The notes under the pieces: model-generated
Told to the model about the DNA's origin: nothing
The model's input: only the letters and a program-made list of their open reading frames with translations
The model's database searches: none
Assembly: GCA_026989405.1 (NCBI GenBank)
Contig: JALSJL010000447.1
Coordinates: 1 to 10,033, forward strand
From: Marinosulfonomonas sp.
GTDB lineage: Bacteria; Pseudomonadota; Alphaproteobacteria; Rhodobacterales; Rhodobacteraceae
DNA length: 10,033 bases
Reading direction: 5' to 3'
Part shown: positions 7,443-10,033 of the stretch, one piece after another
Numbering within the stretch: the stretch's first letter is position 1
Layout of the letters: each line of letters opens with the position of its first letter
Translations under genes and position numbers: made by a program

Positions 7443-9905
7443 TCAGTTGGCAGGCAACAGCCGCGTGGTCCCTACCGAGGCCGCCCGCGCCAGGTCGGGG
7501 TCGAGCGACATGGGCAGGTATTCGCCGCGCTGCCACCGTTCGCTCAGGTCATCGTAGAACCGCGACAGAGGGTGGCCGGATTGCCCGGTCGAGATGATGA
7601 ACAGCGACGCATCGACATCGGCAAAGTCATAGACCCCGCGGTAGCCCGCCCCATGCACGTTCTGAAAGGGTGCGGGCTCGCGCCCGCTGGTCAGGCCGCG
7701 CATCAGCGTGTTGTCGCCGCCCGAGCTGGACTGGCGGATATTCACCAGGTAGCGCAGCAGCGGCACCTGGCCCAGCACCGAATGATCCTGGGTCGCCGTG
7801 TGGGCATCACCCCAGCGCAGGGCTTCCAGTTCGCCGCCAAAGGTCTCGCCGATCCACAACAGCGCATCGTCCAGGGCCTGGCGGGCGGTGTCGGTGCAGG
7901 TTTCCTGCACCGATGACTGGATCACGTCGCACCAGACCGATGCGCCCTCGATGTCGCGGTAGACCCGTTCGATGAACAGCGGCTCGACATGGGTGAACTC
8001 ACGCGCCAGCGGACCAAGCTCATCGCGGATCAGCCGGTCCTGCAGCGCGCGCAGCCAGGCGGCATAGATCAGCGGTTCGGGCATGTGCTCGTTCATCTCG
8101 CCGTTCCATTGCGCCAGCAGGGCCAGGGCGCGTTGGCGCAGCCGCTCGGGCGTGCCATCGGGCGCGGCCTCGCCGGTGAACCAGAGATCGGCCGCAATCA
8201 GTGGCAGCAACGAGCGCGCGGTGAAGCTGACGGTATCCAGCTGGGTTTCGACAAAGCTGTCGCGGGTATGCACTTCGCGGTTCTGCATCAGCCTGCGCCA
8301 GCGCTGGATGCGTTGCGTGTCGCCCCAGAAATAGGACACATGCAGCGGAAAGGGGCGATCGACCATCTTGTTGTTGGTGTTGCCCACGATGCCGCCGATC
8401 GGGTCGATGAATTCCGGGTTGGCCGCGTAGTTGAAGGTGCCCTGCCAGTGGTTTGTCGCAATCCAGCCCGGAGCCGGCATCCGGCCCTGGTTTTGCTGGC
8501 GGTCATTGCGCCGCGGCATGCGCCCGATGGTTTTCATCGCGATGGTGGTCTTGTCGGCCAGCATGAGGTTCTGTGCCGGCACCACATGATCCGCACCCAG
8601 GTCAATCGCCTGCCGGACGGTCTTGGCGCCCATCAGCCCGATCATGAAATTGAGCGAGGTATCGGCCGGATCCAGCCCGGTCCAGGCCAGAGACACCACA
8701 TGGCCGGGTGGTGTGATCGCCGCAAGGTTTGCCTGATCGGACGGCAGGATCGGCCCGTTTTCCGACCATTGCAGCGTGATGGTGCGCGGCCGTTTGCCCT
8801 TGATCTTGATGATCGATGGCCGGGATTTCAGCGGCGTGAAGCCCTCGGGGGTCACCACCTCGTTCGGGTTGTCGGGGTTCAGCCGTTCGATGAACAGGTC
8901 CTGGTCGTCCAGATAGGCCGAGGTCAGCCCCCAGCCAAGGTCGTCCGATCGCCCGATCAACACCGCCGGGATACCCGGAACGGTGGCGCCGATCACGCCC
9001 CCGCTGGCCAGTTCCAGGCGCGCAAGATACCACAGCGACGGTGCGCTGAAGGTGAAATGCGGATCGTTGGCCAACAGGGTCGAGCCGGAAGCAGACCGGG
9101 AAGGCGCCGCGGCCCAGGCGTTCGAAGCCCCTGAAAAGGCACGCCGGCCAAGCGGCGAAAACGGGGCGGGCGGCTGGGGCGCCAATTGTGCATGGCGCGG
9201 CAGGGTCGGGAAAAGGCTGGCGTATTCGGGCAGCTCGGCAATGCCGCTGCCGGGCACTTCGGGGATGATGTCGCGCACCCGCGCATCCGGCAACAGCAGC
9301 GTTGTGCGGGCCAGCAAGACCTCATTGGCGATCTGGCCGGACATTTCCAGGGCCATCAGTTTGACCAGCGCCACGCTGTCGGCAGGCTGCCAGGGCGCGA
9401 TCACGTTGGAAAACAGGAAGAACTCGGGCGCGCCACGGCCAAGCGCCTCCTTGTTCACGGTGGCCAGCCACGCGTTGACACCGGCCGAATAGGCTTCCAG
9501 CGCCCGAACCGTCTCGGGGTTCAGGGCTGCAACAGATGACCTGGCCGCCCCGTAAAGGTCGAGCCGGCGCATCAGCTCATCTGTGGCAAAGCCGCGCTCG
9601 CCGAACATTTCCGACAGGCGGCCCTGGGCCTTGCGCCGTTGCAGCATCATTTGCCAGAGCCTGTCCTGGGCATGGGCGAAGCCAAGGCCGAAAAAGACGT
9701 CCGGGTCGGTTTCGCCGAAAACATGCGGCACATTGGCGTTGTCGCGCACGATGTCCACCGGGCCGGCCAGACCGGCCAGCCTGTAGGATGCGTCATAGTC
9801 CGGAAGCGAACGCGACGCGAGCCAGAAGGCCACGACCAGCCCCACCAGCACAATTGCCGCGAGGCCCGTGAAAATTCGTAAAAGCCAGCGAAAAACCTTT
9901 GCCAT
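7443..9905 (-). CDS. Penicillin acylase family (S45) N-terminal nucleophile hydrolase, membrane-anchored
   Basis: A precursor of 820 residues, of the type cleaved into alpha and beta chains, whose members hydrolyse amide bonds of penicillins, acyl-homoserine lactones or related acyl amides. The N-terminus has a basic start and one hydrophobic helix (about 10-32), a signal anchor or signal peptide, with no lipobox cysteine; the enzyme therefore acts in the periplasm. The alpha-chain region has the family pattern VPHVFGETDPDVFFGLGFAH (about 60-80). The autocleavage site is SGA/SNAW, making Ser261 the predicted new N-terminus and nucleophile, followed by LLANDPHF. NTNNK (509-513) corresponds to the oxyanion-hole asparagine segment, and a WGDTQRIQRW stretch matches the conserved region after it. 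These catalytic motifs look intact. The ATG at 9905 precedes the membrane helix well; only a weak purine patch lies upstream. The gene is convergent with hflX. The substrate cannot be told from sequence, so no symbol is given. Confidence 0.9.
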   Translation of the reverse strand: MAKVFRWLLRIFTGLAAIVLVGLVVAFWLASRSLPDYDASYRLAGLAGPVDIVRDNANVPHVFGETDPDVFFGLGFAHAQDRLWQMMLQRRKAQGRLSEMFGERGFATDELMRRLDLYGAARSSVAALNPETVRALEAYSAGVNAWLATVNKEALGRGAPEFFLFSNVIAPWQPADSVALVKLMALEMSGQIANEVLLARTTLLLPDARVRDIIPEVPGSGIAELPEYASLFPTLPRHAQLAPQPPAPFSPLGRRAFSGASNAWAAAPSRSASGSTLLANDPHFTFSAPSLWYLARLELASGGVIGATVPGIPAVLIGRSDDLGWGLTSAYLDDQDLFIERLNPDNPNEVVTPEGFTPLKSRPSIIKIKGKRPRTITLQWSENGPILPSDQANLAAITPPGHVVSLAWTGLDPADTSLNFMIGLMGAKTVRQAIDLGADHVVPAQNLMLADKTTIAMKTIGRMPRRNDRQQNQGRMPAPGWIATNHWQGTFNYAANPEFIDPIGGIVGNTNNKMVDRPFPLHVSYFWGDTQRIQRWRRLMQNREVHTRDSFVETQLDTVSFTARSLLPLIAADLWFTGEAAPDGTPERLRQRALALLAQWNGEMNEHMPEPLIYAAWLRALQDRLIRDELGPLAREFTHVEPLFIERVYRDIEGASVWCDVIQSSVQETCTDTARQALDDALLWIGETFGGELEALRWGDAHTATQDHSVLGQVPLLRYLVNIRQSSSGGDNTLMRGLTSGREPAPFQNVHGAGYRGVYDFADVDASLFIISTGQSGHPLSRFYDDLSERWQRGEYLPMSLDPDLARAASVGTTRLLPAN

Positions 9906-9980
9906 GCCTGCCTGCTGTTGACCGTGGCCATCGGGCCATTACACAGGTGCTATAGGACATGGCGCAGGTGGAGTGAAGGC
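9906..9980. promoter_or_regulatory. Divergent intergenic region with candidate + strand promoter and direct repeat
   Basis: These 75 bases separate two divergent starts and so must carry regulatory sites for both. On the + strand, TTGACC (9918-9923) lies 16 bases before TACACA (9940-9945, three of six consensus bases), giving a short leader for the dehydrogenase. An alternative is the extended -10 TGCTATAGG (9948-9956). CAGGTG occurs twice, at 9944-9949 and 9965-9970, exactly 21 bases apart. On the minus strand I see only TGTAAT as a possible -10, without a good -35. The assignments are tentative. Confidence 0.35.
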
Positions 9981-10033
9981 ATGGCGAAAGTGAGTTTTCT
10001 CGGACTTGGGGTGATGGGCTACCCGATGGCGGG
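9981..10033 (+). CDS. 3-hydroxyisobutyrate dehydrogenase-like (beta-hydroxyacid dehydrogenase) N-terminus, 3' end outside window
   Basis: Only 17 complete codons plus two bases are visible. They read MAKVSFLGLGVMGYPMA, followed by a codon beginning GG for glycine. GLGVMGYPMA is the typical NAD(P)-binding glycine-rich start (GxGxMGxPMA) of the family that includes 3-hydroxyisobutyrate dehydrogenase, tartronate semialdehyde reductase and glyoxylate/succinic semialdehyde reductases. The exact substrate cannot be decided from this fragment. The start is supported by GGAG at 9969-9972, eight bases before ATG. The gene diverges from the acylase gene. Confidence 0.8.
   Translation, partial: MAKVSFLGLGVMGYPMA

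Noticed and set aside
7989..9134. Long open frame of 381 codons on the + strand inside the acylase gene
   Set aside because: It is fully antisense to a gene with clear catalytic motifs. Its product is rich in Gln, Arg, His and Gly with no recognisable fold, as expected from the opposite strand of GC-rich coding DNA.
9903..9995. Both divergent genes start with Met-Ala-Lys-Val, suggesting duplication
   Set aside because: The similarity ends after four residues, and the families are unrelated. Such N-termini are common.

Overview
This window is visibly GC-rich and reads as an ordinary core segment of an alphaproteobacterial chromosome. The evidence is the gene order ntrY–ntrX–trkA–trkH–hfq–hflX, an arrangement known with variations from Rhodospirillales, Rhizobiales and Rhodobacterales, together with a short 79-residue Hfq and an NtrX that lacks the sigma-54 contact loop. 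I cannot name a genus from the sequence alone. I see no mobile element, CRISPR array, tRNA, rRNA or phage gene.

Layout. The + strand from about 2 to 7394 is packed with six co-directional genes. They are the C-terminal part of the sensor kinase NtrY (2–1372), its response regulator NtrX (1385–2788), the K+ uptake gating protein TrkA (2860–4236), the K+ channel subunit TrkH (4236–5738), the RNA chaperone Hfq (5884–6123) and the GTPase HflX (6120–7394). Gaps are small or negative: ntrY–ntrX is 12 bases, trkA and trkH share one base (TGATG), and hfq and hflX share four (GTGA). Only two gaps, before trkA (71 bases) and before hfq (145 bases), have room for internal promoters, and each holds a TTGACC hexamer that could be a -35 element. 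A convergent minus-strand gene (7443–9905) encodes a membrane-anchored penicillin acylase-family N-terminal nucleophile hydrolase. Diverging from it across 75 bases is the first 17 codons of a 3-hydroxyisobutyrate dehydrogenase-like enzyme (from 9981).

How the genes fit together. NtrY and NtrX form a membrane two-component system linked in the literature to nitrogen and redox or oxygen responses. TrkA and TrkH form one K+ uptake complex. Hfq mediates small-RNA regulation, and HflX is a ribosome-associated GTPase. The acylase and the dehydrogenase are not obviously related to the cluster or to each other.

I found no clear new system. The points most worth checking are the missing GAFTGA loop in NtrX, the unknown substrate of the acylase, the recurring TTGACC element in intergenic gaps, and the hairpins that share an 11-base sequence at the ends of trkH and hflX.
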